This document shows positions 12,066 through 25,400 of a DNA stretch of 64,000 nucleotides, in pieces. A program made the translations under genes and the position numbers. The notes below the pieces were generated by a model that saw only the letters and a program-made list of their open reading frames with translations, ran no database searches and had not been told where the DNA came from. The stretch's first letter is position 1. The number at the start of each line of letters is the position of its first letter. Where the stretch lies: NCBI RefSeq assembly GCF_021869535.1, contig NW_026262690.1:61574995-61638994 (forward strand), given 5' to 3'. This stretch comes from Mytilus californianus. Taxonomy: Eukaryota; Mollusca; Bivalvia; Mytilida; Mytilidae.

Positions 12066-12318
12066 TAAGGCCATAAAAAAGAATCTGGTTGTTTGTCCTA
12101 ACCCTACCTACCCAGAAAATAGCAGCCTACTCAAAATCTTTTATTGTCCTGGTGTGAAAAAGTTTTTTTTTAATCAGATAGGAATGAAGACTAAAAAAAC
12201 ATCTGACACTTCAATTTCTCTTTGACGAAAAAAAGAAAGAAAATGCCTACCTACCTACCCATTGTCTCTACCGTTGGGTAGGGTTTGGGCAAACTAAAAT
12301 ATTTTTAAGTGTGGCTTA
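12066..12318. mobile_element. MITE with TAAGGCCA ends
   Basis: A 253 bp stretch with inverted ends: TAAGGCCATAAAAAAG at the left, and the complement of the right end reads TAAGCCACACTTAAAA. The inner arms CCTAACCCTACCTACCC and GGGTAGGGTTTGGG also pair. No coding content. Confidence 0.7.
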
Positions 12319-12424
12319 ATGTTAAAATTTAGGAGAGTTCCATATAAGGATTCATTCTACCCAATCAGGAAAAGTCTTTTAAAAATAGGATACCTTCTAA
12401 CATGTCTAATAGAATTGGGGCCTT

Positions 12425-12664
12425 GGTGGCAATGTGATCCAAGTAGTTCATCTAATGTATCAGTAGCCTGTCAACACTGAGGTTGTGAGTTCCAATTCCG
12501 CACGTGGCAGGTGAGTTGGACTCAAATCTTAATTGACTAGGATTGTCAGGTTTTCTGCCAAAGGTTGTGGTTCTATCCAGGACTCCGTCCCTTGACAAAT
12601 AAAAACTGACTGCCACAATATAGCCAATAGTGCCAAAAGTGGTGTTAAACACAATCAATCAATC
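12425..12664 (+). mobile_element. tRNA-derived SINE
   Basis: A B-box-like motif GAGTTCCAATTCC (12487-12499) sits in a tRNA-like head, followed by a body and a tail GTGTTAAACACAATCAATC. This head-body-tail order and the tail are typical of mollusc tRNA-derived SINEs. It lies about 150 bp before the start-codon exon of the zinc-finger gene. It is not a functional tRNA gene. Confidence 0.75.
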
Positions 12665-12808
12665 TATCTTAAAGTAGTCCTTTGTGTAAATGTGACCGCT
12701 CTATTGTAACATGTTAATAACAGTTTTCAGAATGAATTATTGTATTGAAAATTCGAATGGCAAATGATTTTATGGAAACTTCACATTCTTATTTTTAATC
12801 TTTTGTAG

Positions 12809-12858
12809 GTCTTAACAATGTAGCTAAAGAAATTTATAACAGATGGTAGAACATAGCA
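12809..12858 (+). other. TRERF1: 5' UTR part of the first coding exon
   Basis: Follows an acceptor CTTTTGTAG (AG at 12807-12808). It contains in-frame stops, including TAG at 12847-12849 just before the ATG, so translation cannot enter from upstream. At least one further non-coding exon must lie to the left. Confidence 0.65.
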
Positions 12859-13483
12859 ATGACAGATGAGAAGCAGTCCCCATACACCACAGCCACTGTC
12901 ACTATGTCCTCCAATTTTCTACAGACCTCTGGTGGCCTTTCAGGCCACAGAAACATATCATCACCATCGTCAAGTTCATATATACCTGACACTGGATACC
13001 CTTTTGGTGACCTAGGAATTGGATCACACGGTTCTCCAAAATCAACACATGAAGACATGGATACCAAAGAAGATTCTAAATTGGATTTGTATCCTGATGT
13101 TAAAGGGTTAAATCTTGCAATCACCTTGCCGTTTCAGGATTCAGACCACTCGTCTACAAATACACCGTCACAATTTTCGCAAATTTTATCATTCAGACAG
13201 TCATCAGTACCAGCAGGTGATGCTATGTTAAGTGCCATAAACTATGAAAATGACATTTTACCAGAAGCTTTAGATGTTAATCTGGCTGGACCGTTACCAC
13301 AACTTGATGATGGTATTCTGTCAAACATGGGTGCCCCTGGAGATTTGTTTGATGGTGAAGGTAATGTGAATGACCCATATTCAATGGACGATTATTCTCC
13401 CCAGACATCACATGACTTTGGTGGCTTTAGTAGTGATGGTTATGGTGGTATTGATTCTGACCACGGTCTTTCAAACCAAGCAG
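12859..13483 (+). CDS. TRERF1: TRERF1-like exon 1 (residues 1-208)
   Basis: Starts at the first ATG after in-frame stops, ends CAAGCAG before GTAAGG, phase 1. Encodes a low-complexity Ser/Pro/Gly/Asp-rich N-terminus with no known domain; the end is rich in acidic and Gly/Tyr residues ([14 protein letters not shown]), which could be an activation-type region. Confidence 0.9.
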
Positions 13484-16400
13484 GTAAGGCTTTCAAAATT
13501 ATTCAATATTCATGATATTGCTGGGATACTACAAGTATTTTGTTGATTTGGTCATAATGATTGAGCATCTTACGATAAATGGATACATTTAGGTTTTTTT
13601 AGTTTATTTATTCTGGCTATTAGATATTTATAAGTTGACATTTGTGTTCTAAATGTACATGTACATGACGTATCTATTTCAAGAAAATATTTTGCTTGTG
13701 TAAAACTATCACACACAATTCAATTATTGCATCATTCCAGTGGATGATACATGATAAATTCAGCTTCTTGAAACTATATTTTACTTTATACAAGTAGCTG
13801 CAATAGAAAATAATGGTCAGCAAAAGTTTCATATCAATTGATTTTCAAATTCTTTGTTTGGTAGATGTTTGTTTTGAGATTTGCATAATCAGTTCAGTAA
13901 AAGGAAACAGTTAATTGTACACTGAGGGTTTGGAATGTAAGGAGACATACATTTTGTACATGTAGAGTATATGATACATACATTTGTACATACACAGTAC
14001 TACAAATATATAATGTATGGGTGATAATGAAGATACTAAGACAATACTGAAATGACACATTAGATGTTACAGTGAAATACAAGTATAAATTACAGTGAAA
14101 TACAAGTATAAATTTGATACTCAACTATTCAATAGCTACATGTACATGGCTTCTTAAAAAATATTTTCATTATAGATCCCGGTCAAGGTTTAGAAGGATT
14201 AAAACAACAGAAGAAACCTAAATCACATAAACCTGCCAAAGGACAAACTTCACCAGCAAGACTGGGAAGTTTACAGTGTCCTACTTGCAGCAAAACTTTT
14301 ACAAATTCTAGTGCCTTGGCCAAACACCGATTAACACATAGCGATGAAAGGAAATATGTTTGTAATCTGTGCCAGAAAGCCTTTAAAAGACAGGATCATT
14401 TGTAAGTTACAAAATGACATTTTATTTTAGCAAGGACTTACATATGTATAATAAGAAACAATTCTAAATACTAAGTAGATATACATGTAAGATAGATGCA
14501 AGCCAGTTATTCATTGGATTCAGTTGCCTTTAGGCAAAGAAATATATATGCAAGTTCCTACCTCATTCCAAATGCTTAGGGTCGGTAGCTCAGAAATTTT
14601 ATTTTTTCTTATTGACAAAATCCAATAAAAATCATATGTTCTCTGTAAGTAAATCAGAGAAACCTGTATTGAGGACTTGCTGCATTGGGGAGTCTGAGAG
14701 CATTTCATGAAGAAAACTTAGAAGTTGCCTACCCAAACTTTTGTAGTTTCTGTCTAAAAACGGTAAAAGTTTATTGTCAAGCAGTAAAACCGTACACCAT
14801 TCACTTCCTTTTTAGGGTCAAGTGACCTTTTTTCATCACTTGGCATCCAACGTTTACAAAAATATTCTCTGAAGAAACTACTGGATTAGATTTAACCAAA
14901 CTTTGCCACAATCATGTTAAGGATAATTAATTAAAAATTTTGTCCAATAACCCCCGCCTGCCAATCAACATTGCCGACATGGCTAAAAGGTAAAATGCAA
15001 GTTTTGTCTATTACATGTATCTTGAAAACTGCTATAGATAGAGAAAACTTGACGGGGACACAAATGTTTCAAAATGTTGAGATTTACCTACATTGTACTG
15101 TCCATTTCAGTCAGTTCTGTCAGAAGTTGTCTTTAAGGACTTATTATTTTAATTTGACGAATTTTACCATCTTTTTAGCCCAAAGGGCCCCATTTGAGCT
15201 TATGCCATCACTTGGCGTCCATCATCTGTCGTCTATGTACCGGTAAACTATTTCGAGAATCTTCTTCTCTGAAACTACTGGGCCAAATACCTTCAAACTT
15301 TAATTGAATGTTCCTTAGGGTATTTAGTTTATAAATCATATCCGAAGTTTTGATCCATCAACAAACATAGACGCTGTGGCTAAAAATAGAACTTAGGGGT
15401 CAAATGCAGTTTTTGGCTTATATCTCAAAAACTAAAGCATTTAGAGCAAATATGACATGGGGTAGAAATTTTCAATAGGTCAAGATCTATCAGACGAACT
15501 GAACAACCCATTGTTGGGTTGCTGCCACTAAATTTTAAGGAAATTTTGCAGTTTTTATACGACCGCAAAATTTTTTTTTTTGTTCATATAATGCTATGAT
15601 GATGTCGCCGTCCGAAGACCCATTTGGTTTTCGGACAATAACTTTAGTTATAGTGTATGGATCTCTATGAAATTTTACAAGAAGGTTCAATACCACAACA
15701 GGAAGGTTGGGATTGATTTTGGGGATTATGGTACGAACAGTTCAGGAATTATGGACCCAACAGGGGCCAAAAACAAGCTTTTTTGTAGTTTCCAGACAAT
15801 AACTTGTGTGTAAGTGTATGGATCTCTCTGAAATTGTACCGGGAAGGCTAGGATTGAGTATGGGGGTAATTGCCCCAACATGCAGGAATTAGGGGCAAAA
15901 AACAAACATTTTTCTAGTTTCCAGACAATAACTTGTGTTTAAGTGGATGGATATCTCTAAAATTGTACTACAAGGTTCCATACCACAAAGGGAAGGCGGG
16001 GATTGAGTTTGGGGGTAATAACTCCAAGGGGGGGGGTTCCATTTTTTTGGGGGTTCATATTTTTTTTCTTCAAAATTTTTGAAATTTCAAATTTTTTGAA
16101 AAGTTTCAAGAACAAATCTTCAATTGCACATATACAGTATTGCACAATAGATTTTTAAGATCTTTGACCACATTTATTTTGTGTCTGAACCTATATTATG
16201 TCAAGAATTTGATCACAATCCAAATTTAGACAGTATCAAGCTTGAATATTGTGTCCAAACTTGCCCCAACTGTACAGGGTTCAACCTCTGTCGTCATATC
16301 AGGCTGCTCTCAGCGAAGCATTTTATTGGTTATTATTTTGAATATTATTGAAGATAAATACTAAAAAACTGTAAACAGCAAAAATGTTAAGCAAAGTAAG

Positions 16401-19400
16401 ATCTACAAAAAAGTTAATGTGACCAAAATTGCCAATTGACCCCTTAAGGAGTGATTGCCCTTTAAAGATGATTTTACACAATTTGTTCATCATGTTTGCT
16501 AATATTTAAAAATCTTCTCCTCTGAAACTACTGGGCCAAATACTTCCAAACGTTAACTGAATGTTTCTTAGGGTATCTAGTTTATGAATTGTATCCATCA
16601 ACAAACATGGCCGCCATGGCTAAAAATAGAACATAGGGGTCAAATGCAGTTTTTATATTACCGCAAAAAATTTTGTGGTCGTAAATTGGTATCACGTCGT
16701 CAGCGTCGTCCGAAGACATTTGGTTTCCGGACAATAACTTTAGTATAAGTAAATAGAAATCTATGAAATTTAAACACAAGGTTTATAACCACAAAAGGAA
16801 GGTTGGGATTGATTTTGGGGGTTATGGTCCTAACAGTTTAGGAATTAGGGGCCAAAAAAGGGCCCAAATAAGCATTTTTCTAGTTTCCAGACAATAACTT
16901 GTGGAACGGTGTATGAATCTCTCTGAAATTATACCACAAGTTTCCATACCACAAAGGGATGGTTAGGATTGACTTTGGGGGGTTATGGCTCAAACCGTTT
17001 AGGAATTACCGTCTTTTGGTATGCATAGTGCGCATTTGTGTATTGTGCGCACCGCACCCCCTTTATGGTCCAAGAAACTTGAGAAAAAAAGTTTCTTCTT
17101 CGTATAATACACATAGACATTTTCAGAAAAGTCACAGCTCCAAAATCGGTAAAATGTTGCTTGAGCGTGATTTTTTTTCTGCAAGGAATTAATGAGAAGT
17201 CATGATTAATATCATGGAAAGAATTTATTGTAGCTGAAGAAAGAATTTTAATAGTTATCTTCTTTTTATAACCCACAAGTTAATGTTTGTCGTTTGTTGG
17301 CAAACAGGAAGTCTAAACTGGAAGTTTTTTAAATGGTCACCGATGACGGTGAATTCCATACGGAATATGTAATTAATACGGAATTGTATTATCTTGTATT
17401 ATTTAATTTCATGTTATGAATTAGTGCTGAAATAAATTGTTAAAATCTCATAATTTTTATTTGTTGTTTGTTGGTTTATCTTTTCAAAACGAGCGTGGTT
17501 TATTCAATTTTCATACACTTATCTTCTACTCTCCATGATGAACACATACAAAACAGTAAGTTATGACCACAAGAAACACAGAGCCTAAATTAACCGACAA
17601 CAAAAGCTTCATGGTGTCTTTAATAAGACATGGCAAACTTCCGGATTGCAAACAGATGGACACATTTACACGATAAACGAACGTAACTACAGAGATATAA
17701 AATATATTTTATTTGAATAAAAATGACATATCAAGTACAATAAGATACATATTACAAATATAACATGTAAAACATAATAAAAGTCGAGGAATTAGCGAAA
17801 AATTCCGTACTCTTTACTTCACCTGTTTTTTTTCTTTGTCGGGAGTTCAGACCTGAAAAAAGGCTAAGAAAATGTTTGTAGGCATGTATAATAAGCACAC
17901 CTCTTACAAGAAACATGACCCAGGGTATAAATGTGCGCACTATACATACCAAAAGACGGTAGTGGCAAAAAAGGGGGAAAACAAAGGTTTCCTGGTTAAT
18001 GGACAATTTAAAAGCAGTGTAAGGGAGGTAATCCAAACACATTTAAAGTACAATGTTGTTTATGTTTTGATTACCTCCCTTACACTGCTTTTAATTTATG
18101 TATAAAGAATTCTTGTATTGTCTTGATGTGATTAGCTGATCATGCTGATTAACCATGCATTTGGAGTTTGGATATTGGACCATGATAGGTAAAAGTCCAA
18201 TTTCAAATTTTTAAGTTCTTGACCACATTCTTTCTGTGTCAGAAACCTATTCTGTGTCAAATATTTAATCACAATCCAAATTCATGTAGTGTCCATATTT
18301 GCCCAACTGTTCAGGGTTAGACCCAGGGCTCACACTACTTCAAAATCATTGGGAGAAGTGACTTCTCTTTTTGAAACTGGTAGGGAGAAGTGGTCAGATT
18401 TGAAAGAGAAGTGCTCGTTCGCTCCTCAATGTTTGGTTTTTACTATAATATAAAGGGCCATATGTAACCTATTTCTATTTTTATACGCCTGTTTACGGGA
18501 CGTATTATGGTATACCTCTGTCCGTCAGGCGTCAACATGTCGGACATAACTCAAAACACTTTTACCAATTTGCATAAAACTTTGGTGAATTGTTTATATC
18601 TATTGACGTGAGCTCCCTTTTGTTTTTTATAAATTTTAGATTTTACGTTTCCGAGTTATGGGGTTTTATTCATTAAAAAAAGGGGGATTTTCCAGTTTTC
18701 GGAAAATAACTCAAGAATGCTTTCACCAACTTGCAAGAAATTTTGTTTAATTGTTTATATCTATTGACATGAGCTCCCTTGAGATTTTTATAAATTTTAG
18801 ATTTTACGTTTCCAAATTACGGGGTTTTATTCATAAAAAAAGGGTGATTTTCCAGTTTTCGGACAATAACTCAAAAATGCTTTCAGCAGTTCTCATGAAA
18901 CTTTGATGAATTGTTGATATCTATTGATGTAAGCTCCCTTTAGAATTTTATAAATTTTAGATTTTACATTTCCGAGTTATGGGGTTTTATTCATTAAAAA
19001 AGGGGGATTTTCCAGTTTTCAGACAATAACTCAAAAATGCTTTCAGCAATTCTTATGAAACTTTGGTGAATTGTTTATATCTATTGATGAAAGCTCCCTT
19101 CAGAGTTTTATAAATTTTATTTGTTTATAGTCTGACACCAGATTTACTAAGTATTGTGCAACAGCATAGTGTATTAAATTGCAAAACAGCAAGAAATCTT
19201 TAATTGAATATGAATTCAATTCATATAACCAATTTTTCAAGTTCTTTGACTACATTTATTCAGAAACCTATAATATGTCAAATATTTAATTACAATCCAA
19301 ATTTAGACCTGTATCAAGCTTGAATATTGTGTCCATTTTTGCCCAAACTGTTCAGGGTTGGACCTCTGTGGGCGTATCCAGCTGCGCTCAGTGAAACAGT

Positions 19401-22400
19401 TTATTATATACATGTAGGTGTTCAATTCATACAATTAAAGTAACAGTTGTTTTAGTTTATGTCCTTAATAGTCATTTATAGTTGCACAGTTATATTAGTC
19501 CTCTTGTCAGAATCTACCAACTAAATATCTAGCACTAAAAAAAACTTTTTTTCTATCAAAAAGGAAAAGAAAGTATCATATATCAATTAAAATGCAATTA
19601 AAAGACTATTCTGTTTATCATGTTAATAAAATTCATTGTTTCTCATTATAAAAGATATATAAATTAAACGAAGTAATGCAACTTTAATCAATAAATTGAA
19701 ACAATGTATTTACATGAAAATATATACATTTAGCAAGGAGATCTAACCAAAAGTCGTAATTTTCACTTTTGGGATCATTATTCTTTTGTCAGCTGTTCAA
19801 TTCAGGCGTCTGTAGTTATTACCGTAAGAATACGGATTTCGTTCATAGCTGGTCCGCTTCTGATGAATCCTGCCTCCGATCGCAGTGATCGGGAAGGACG
19901 TGCGCCTTGCGCCAATTGCGCTTATCGACCAGAAATGGCGCATAGAGTGACAAATGTAAGCGCCCGCGTGGCACATGATATTTTTCACTTCGTTTTGAAA
20001 CGTTGAGATATCGTCAAATGGATTTCCGATCGTATTTCGTGCCGCCATGTGTGAGTACACAACTGTGTAGTGCTTAGTAGTTACTCCAATGATAGGAGCA
20101 CCTATATATTTTTGGTACGTCTCGGGTGTTTTCCTAGGGTAATAATAGCAACATGCGGTATGACTGATGACCTAAAAAACGTAATTAACCATCATTCATG
20201 ATATAATTTTTTATAAACAACTTTAAATTTGTGAAAATTGGCTAGTACAGGCGAGAATTCTTCTCTAATTATAATCTTTTAAGTAAGCTTGCTATTATTT
20301 CGATTGAAAAACCCAAAAGCCTTTTTATGAATAGCATAGTATTTGTCTCCATAAAAGGGGCTTAACTGCTCTTGTCATTTTTTTTGGTCTTTGGCTCGTT
20401 TTGACATTTTGTAAACATGCCTTCAGCGAATTGTCGTTGTGTCTTATCAATTAACGTTGCTCTCTACTGTTATTCTTGTCATCGTGATGAAGCAATAATA
20501 ATACAAGTGCGGAGGAAATGCCTGAAACTTCCTCTAATACGGAACGTCTGGAATAAGTATGGTATCGACGAAGACCCAAATTTAATGTAAAAAAAACATG
20601 AACATGAACAAGGGAACAGTACCAGTTTTAACATTGTAAATAAAGGTTATCGTAAATATTTCCCGGTTTGGAAGAAGTTATTGTATATTCATTGAAATTG
20701 AAATTACAAAATCACAGGAACAATATCCATGATATTAATTAGAATCATACTTGTAAGTACAGTGAAATAAACACTTTTTTAATTTTTGTTTTTATTGTAA
20801 ACGAATGGCCCACTCATTTGACAACATGGCCCATTAATTCTAAAAATGGCCCATTGAATTTATTTTTGGGGGGCCCTGGGCCCATAGAGAAAAAATCCTT
20901 CCAGATCACTGGATCGGCGGTTTGTATAAATATTTCTATGGCGGACGAAGAAAATTTATGAAAACAAACAATGTTTGACAAGCGATTTGGAAGAGAATAT
21001 GACGCTTTTAATGCAATAAATGGATCAAACATTAACTAAAGGCAATTTTGATCTCTTTCTAAAGAAGTAACAAACTTATTTTGCTGAAAATCAGAATGTT
21101 TTGATATACGATCTCAAGTAACAAGTACCGAAAGTGAAAGATAATACTTCATAAAAGTTTGAAAATTATAACATTCAAGCAATCTGTAAAGTCAATACTT
21201 TAACATCTTTTCTAAAGAAATAAATCGTTTATATCTTTGAATTTCTTCACTTTTAAATGAAAAATATGCTGTTTCATTGACTTGGTAAAAATGGGAAATC
21301 GTTGATGACTAAAGCGATTGCAAGCGACTATTGTGAACACCAGGGCGACTAGATATCGCTTTTGACGGTCGAACAAAGAGAAGTGACGGACGGGAAAGCG
21401 GCTTTGTCGCCCCAGTCACCTGCTAGCGTGAGTCCTGGTTAGACCTTAAGAAAATAGGGAGAAGCTTTACAGTTTAAATGATATAGCATGCAAATCAAAT
21501 CAGATATTGTAATTAAGATTGACACCTAAATTCAATGGGTAGGCGGAGTATAACTGTCTGTTTACTATATACAAAGGTTTGATTGGTCAATGAATATCAA
21601 AATTGTTTCCAGTTAGGCACTTGAAATATAAACAGAAGCATGGGCTAAAAGCGGTACAGGAAAGGTAAAGTTAACCAATTTTAAAATGGATTAAAAACGT
21701 AAAGCATGAGCAGTTTTAATGTCATATTTTGATTCAAACTATAATGTTGACATGAAATGTTATTTCTTGTTACTGCTAATTATCTGAAATTTTGCACTTT
21801 AAACAACTGTTTATATTCTACAAGAAAAAAATAACTTCAGATCACTTTGTTGAAAACTGTTTGAGAAATCAGTGGCTCGCAATGCTCTAAGGGTCAATGC
21901 AGTAGTAGTAATAAAGGGAATCTGACCATCAATATTATAATGGCACTCTTCGACCATTACAATAATTGTATATTTACTAGCTATTATTTAAAATAAAAAT
22001 AGTAACACATTTATTTAAAACTCATTCTCTTATTTGCTTAGTGCATTAAGATTTGACAATAATGCAATAAGAAATGAAACCATATTCCTGTCACATTATT
22101 AATTATTTGATATGCAAGTTTCCATCTAGAAAATTAATGGTTCACAATTCCCATTTAAACTTTTATGGCGATCAAATTCTTTAAATATTTTGACGAGAAA
22201 GAAATAAAATCTATATTATTTCGTCATTACGATCCAAAAAGAAGTGAGAAATCCAAAACCAGTAAAACTTTAAAAATTATTTGCCTACAGCAGTTTATAT
22301 TTTTTTGGGGGTTGTGGCGTGTTGCATTTTAATGAGCAGAAAGATGAAGGAGAAACAGTGAACAATTCAAATTTATTTTTTATGATTCTACAAAAGAAGC

Positions 22401-25400
22401 AAAAAAAAAAACTAAATGAAACACCACACACAAATTAAACAAAATAATCCATGCTCATGCAGTAATATCTCTTATATCTTTACGTGTTAATTGTATTGAT
22501 AATTTAAAAAAATTAAAAGTATTTATATTAACATGATGACAGAGACATATAAGCCTTTGGCTGTTGTCTGCTCTATGGTCGGGTTGCTGTCTCTTTGACA
22601 CATTCCCCATTTCCATTCTCAATTTTATTTTTATATGTATCTGATGATGATAAATGATCAAATTTCATCTTCCAATATGAAGAATAAAGCAATTGTGTGC
22701 AAAAAACTTTTCATTATCATATCAAATAAAAACAATCATATACCATCAAATCTTGCTTTACTGTTATAATTGTATTATTATTAATTAGTTTTCAAAATTG
22801 GTTCACATTTAGCTAACTATTCTTTTTTCTGTATACCCTTTAGGTTCCTGACTGGAAACAATATAATATCCTTTGTCCAATCAAATCTTTTTATATAGTA
22901 AACAGACTGTTACTCCGCCTACCCATTGAATTTGGGTGTCAATCTTGATAACAATGTCTGAGCAAACAACCAAACAAAGTTTGCAAGCAAGGCATTTAAA
23001 CTCTTGATTTGCATGCTATATTATTATACGACCGCAAAAAATTTTTTATGGCCGTATATTGGTATGACGTTGGTGTCGTCGTCCTCGTCGTCCGAAGACA
23101 CATTAGATTTCGCACTCTAACTTTAGTTTAAGTGAATGGATCTCAATGAAATTTAACCATAAGGTTCAATACCACAAAAGGAAGGTGGGGATTGATTTTG
23201 GGGGTTATGGTACCCACATTTAAGGAATAAGGGGCCAAAAATAAGTATTTTTGTAACTTCCAGACATAACTTATGTGTAAGTGTATGGATCTCTCTGACA
23301 TTGTACCACAAGGTTCCATATCACAAAGGGAATGCTGGGATTGATTTTGGGGGTAATTGCCTCCAAATTTTAGGAATTAGGGGGCCAAAAAGGGGCAAAA
23401 AACAAGCATTTGTCTAGTTTCATGACAATAACTTGTGTGTAAGTGTATGGATCTCTCCGACATTGTATCACAAGGTTCCATATCACAAAGGGAATGCTGG
23501 GATTGATTTTGGGGGTAATTGCCTCTAAATTTTAGGAATTAGGGGCCAAAAAGGGGCAAAAAACAAGCATTTTTCTAGTTTCATGACAATAACTTGTGTG
23601 TAAGTGTATGGATCTTTATGAAATTATACTACAAGGTTCCATATCTCAAAGGGAAAGCTGGAATAAAGTTTGGGGGTAATTGCCCAAAAAGTTTAGGAAT
23701 AAGGGGCCAAAAATAAACATTTTTCTAGTTTCCAGACAAGAACTTGTGTTCAAATGTATGGATCTCTCTGAAATTGTACTGCAAGGTAACATACCACAAA
23801 TGGAAGGCTGGGATTGATTTTGGGGGTAATTCCCTCAAAATTTTAGTAATGAGGGGCCATAAAAGGGCAAAAAAAACAAGCATTTTTCTAGTTTCAGGAC
23901 AATAACTTGTGTGTAAGTGTATGGATCTTTATGAAATTGTACTGCAAGGTTCCATATCACAAAGGGAAAGCTGGGTTTGAATTTGGGGGTAATTGCTCTA
24001 AAAGTTTAGGAATTTGGGGCCAAAAAGGGGCCAAAAAACAAGCATTTTTCTGGTTTCCAGACAATAACTTGTGTACAAGTGTATGGATCTCTCTGAAATT
24101 GTACTGCAAGGTACATGTACCATACCACAAAGGGAAAGCTGGGATTGAGTTTGGGGGTGATGAATCATAAGGGGGTTCAAAAAATTGGGGGGGGTTTCCT
24201 TTTTTTCTTTAAAATTTTCCATTTTAAATTGGTTATTTCTGATTTATATATAAAAGCAAATAATAATGATATGGTTTGAATAGGTAAATTAAAAAATTTT
24301 AAGTTCTTAGACCACTTTCATTCTGTGTGAGAAACCTATGCTGTGTCAAATATTTAATTACAATCCAAATTCAGTGCTGTATCAAGCTTGAATGTTGTGT
24401 CCATACTTGCCCCAACTGTTCAGGGTTCGACCTCTGCGGTCATATCAAGCTGTGCCCCAGCGGAGCATTTTATTTTAACTGTTAACAGAAAAAAAATTAT
24501 AAGCAATTCGAGATCAACATAAAAGAGATTTTTGTCATGAATTCTATTCTAGTCCTCAATGTTGGAGATCTAGAGTGTTCATTGTTGACGATTCACATAG
24601 ACATAGGTGAGCAACACAGGCTCTTTAGAGTCTTCAGTTCATTTTCTTAACCGCTACATGTATACTCATTTGTACCTTTTATTGACCAACTATACCCATG
24701 TAGCACAAATGATAGTTTTATTCCCCTAAACCCTCAATTTTTGGATACATGCTTCCACTTTGAAAATGTTGTCATGTGACTGCATTATTTTATACCGCTT
24801 TGAAATTTTGTTTGGTTTTATGTATATGATCATTGTGAGAGTCATATGTTAAAAGGAGGCAATTTGCGGTTTTCATCTTATCTGGCATGGGGTGTGGGTT
24901 GGTCAGTGAATAAAAGTACATATTCCTGGAGATTAACAAACAGGATGGAGCATGAATGACCGCATGATTTATTTACATGACAATAAATGTATTTAGATTT
25001 CAAGTCAGAAACTTACCACCATAAGTCTGACTGCAATTTCCATGTTTTCTATGTAGACCTAGCTCTGTTGTCCTACAGCCTAAAGATGTATCTTATTAAA
25101 CCTCGGTCTGTCTGATTCTTTAGTCTTAAGCATCTTTCCCTTGTGGTCATTTGTCTACCTGTTGTAACTTGTAAATTGCTAAGACATCTTCAGAAGATTA
25201 CCAACTTTTAAGTGATGTCTTTATTGTCTTGTGGGAAAATAGACAAAAATACTGATGTGCAAATAATTAGTATGTTTATTTTTTATTTTGTTAGGAATGG
25301 TCATTTGATGACTCATAGAGAAAAGAAACCTTATGAATGTACAGTAGATAATTGCACAAAGAGTTATTGTGATGCAAGGTCACTGCGACGTCACCTAGAA

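Larger units (their letters stand above)
16655..18323 (+). mobile_element. HINE-like element, family A, copy 3 (interrupted)
   Basis: Starts ATATTACCGC after GCAGTTTTT, with the head hairpin and GTCAGCGTCGTCCGAAGAC. It shares the nested palindromic MITE (18007-18094) with copy 1 and is split by a 951 bp element at a TA site (17009-17959). Its tail stops within CAGGGTTAGACC, where an hAT-like element inserted; the final arm and hairpin are missing. Confidence 0.75.
14402..25294 (+). other. Intron 2, 10.9 kb of nested elements
   Basis: Largest intron. Outer layer is a long tandem repeat (about 14815-16654) into which two family A elements inserted (15557, 16655); the second is broken by a Tc1/mariner-like MITE (17009-17959) and an hAT-like element (18324-21437) that carries a family B element. 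A foldback element (21482-23020) and family A copy 4 (23026-24474) follow. About 24475-25294 shows nothing recognisable. Confidence 0.7.

Noticed and set aside
12425-12664. Possible tRNA gene
   Set aside because: B-box-like motif but no cloverleaf; the body and CAATCAATC tail show a SINE.
12834-13124. Antisense open frame over exon 1 of the TRERF1-like gene
   Set aside because: Shadow of the real coding exon on the other strand.
16983-17276. Transposase in the Tc1/mariner-like element
   Set aside because: Open frames are under 100 codons, have no DDE-type motif that I can see, and cross the element's left boundary.
19797-20060. Minus-strand 87-codon frame in a CpG-richer patch within the hAT-like element
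   Set aside because: I cannot match it to transposase motifs; too short and unsupported.
23907-24170. Open frames in the family A arrays (also around 28544, 50575-51913)
   Set aside because: They repeat once per 150 bp monomer and arise from the tandem repeat, not from a gene.
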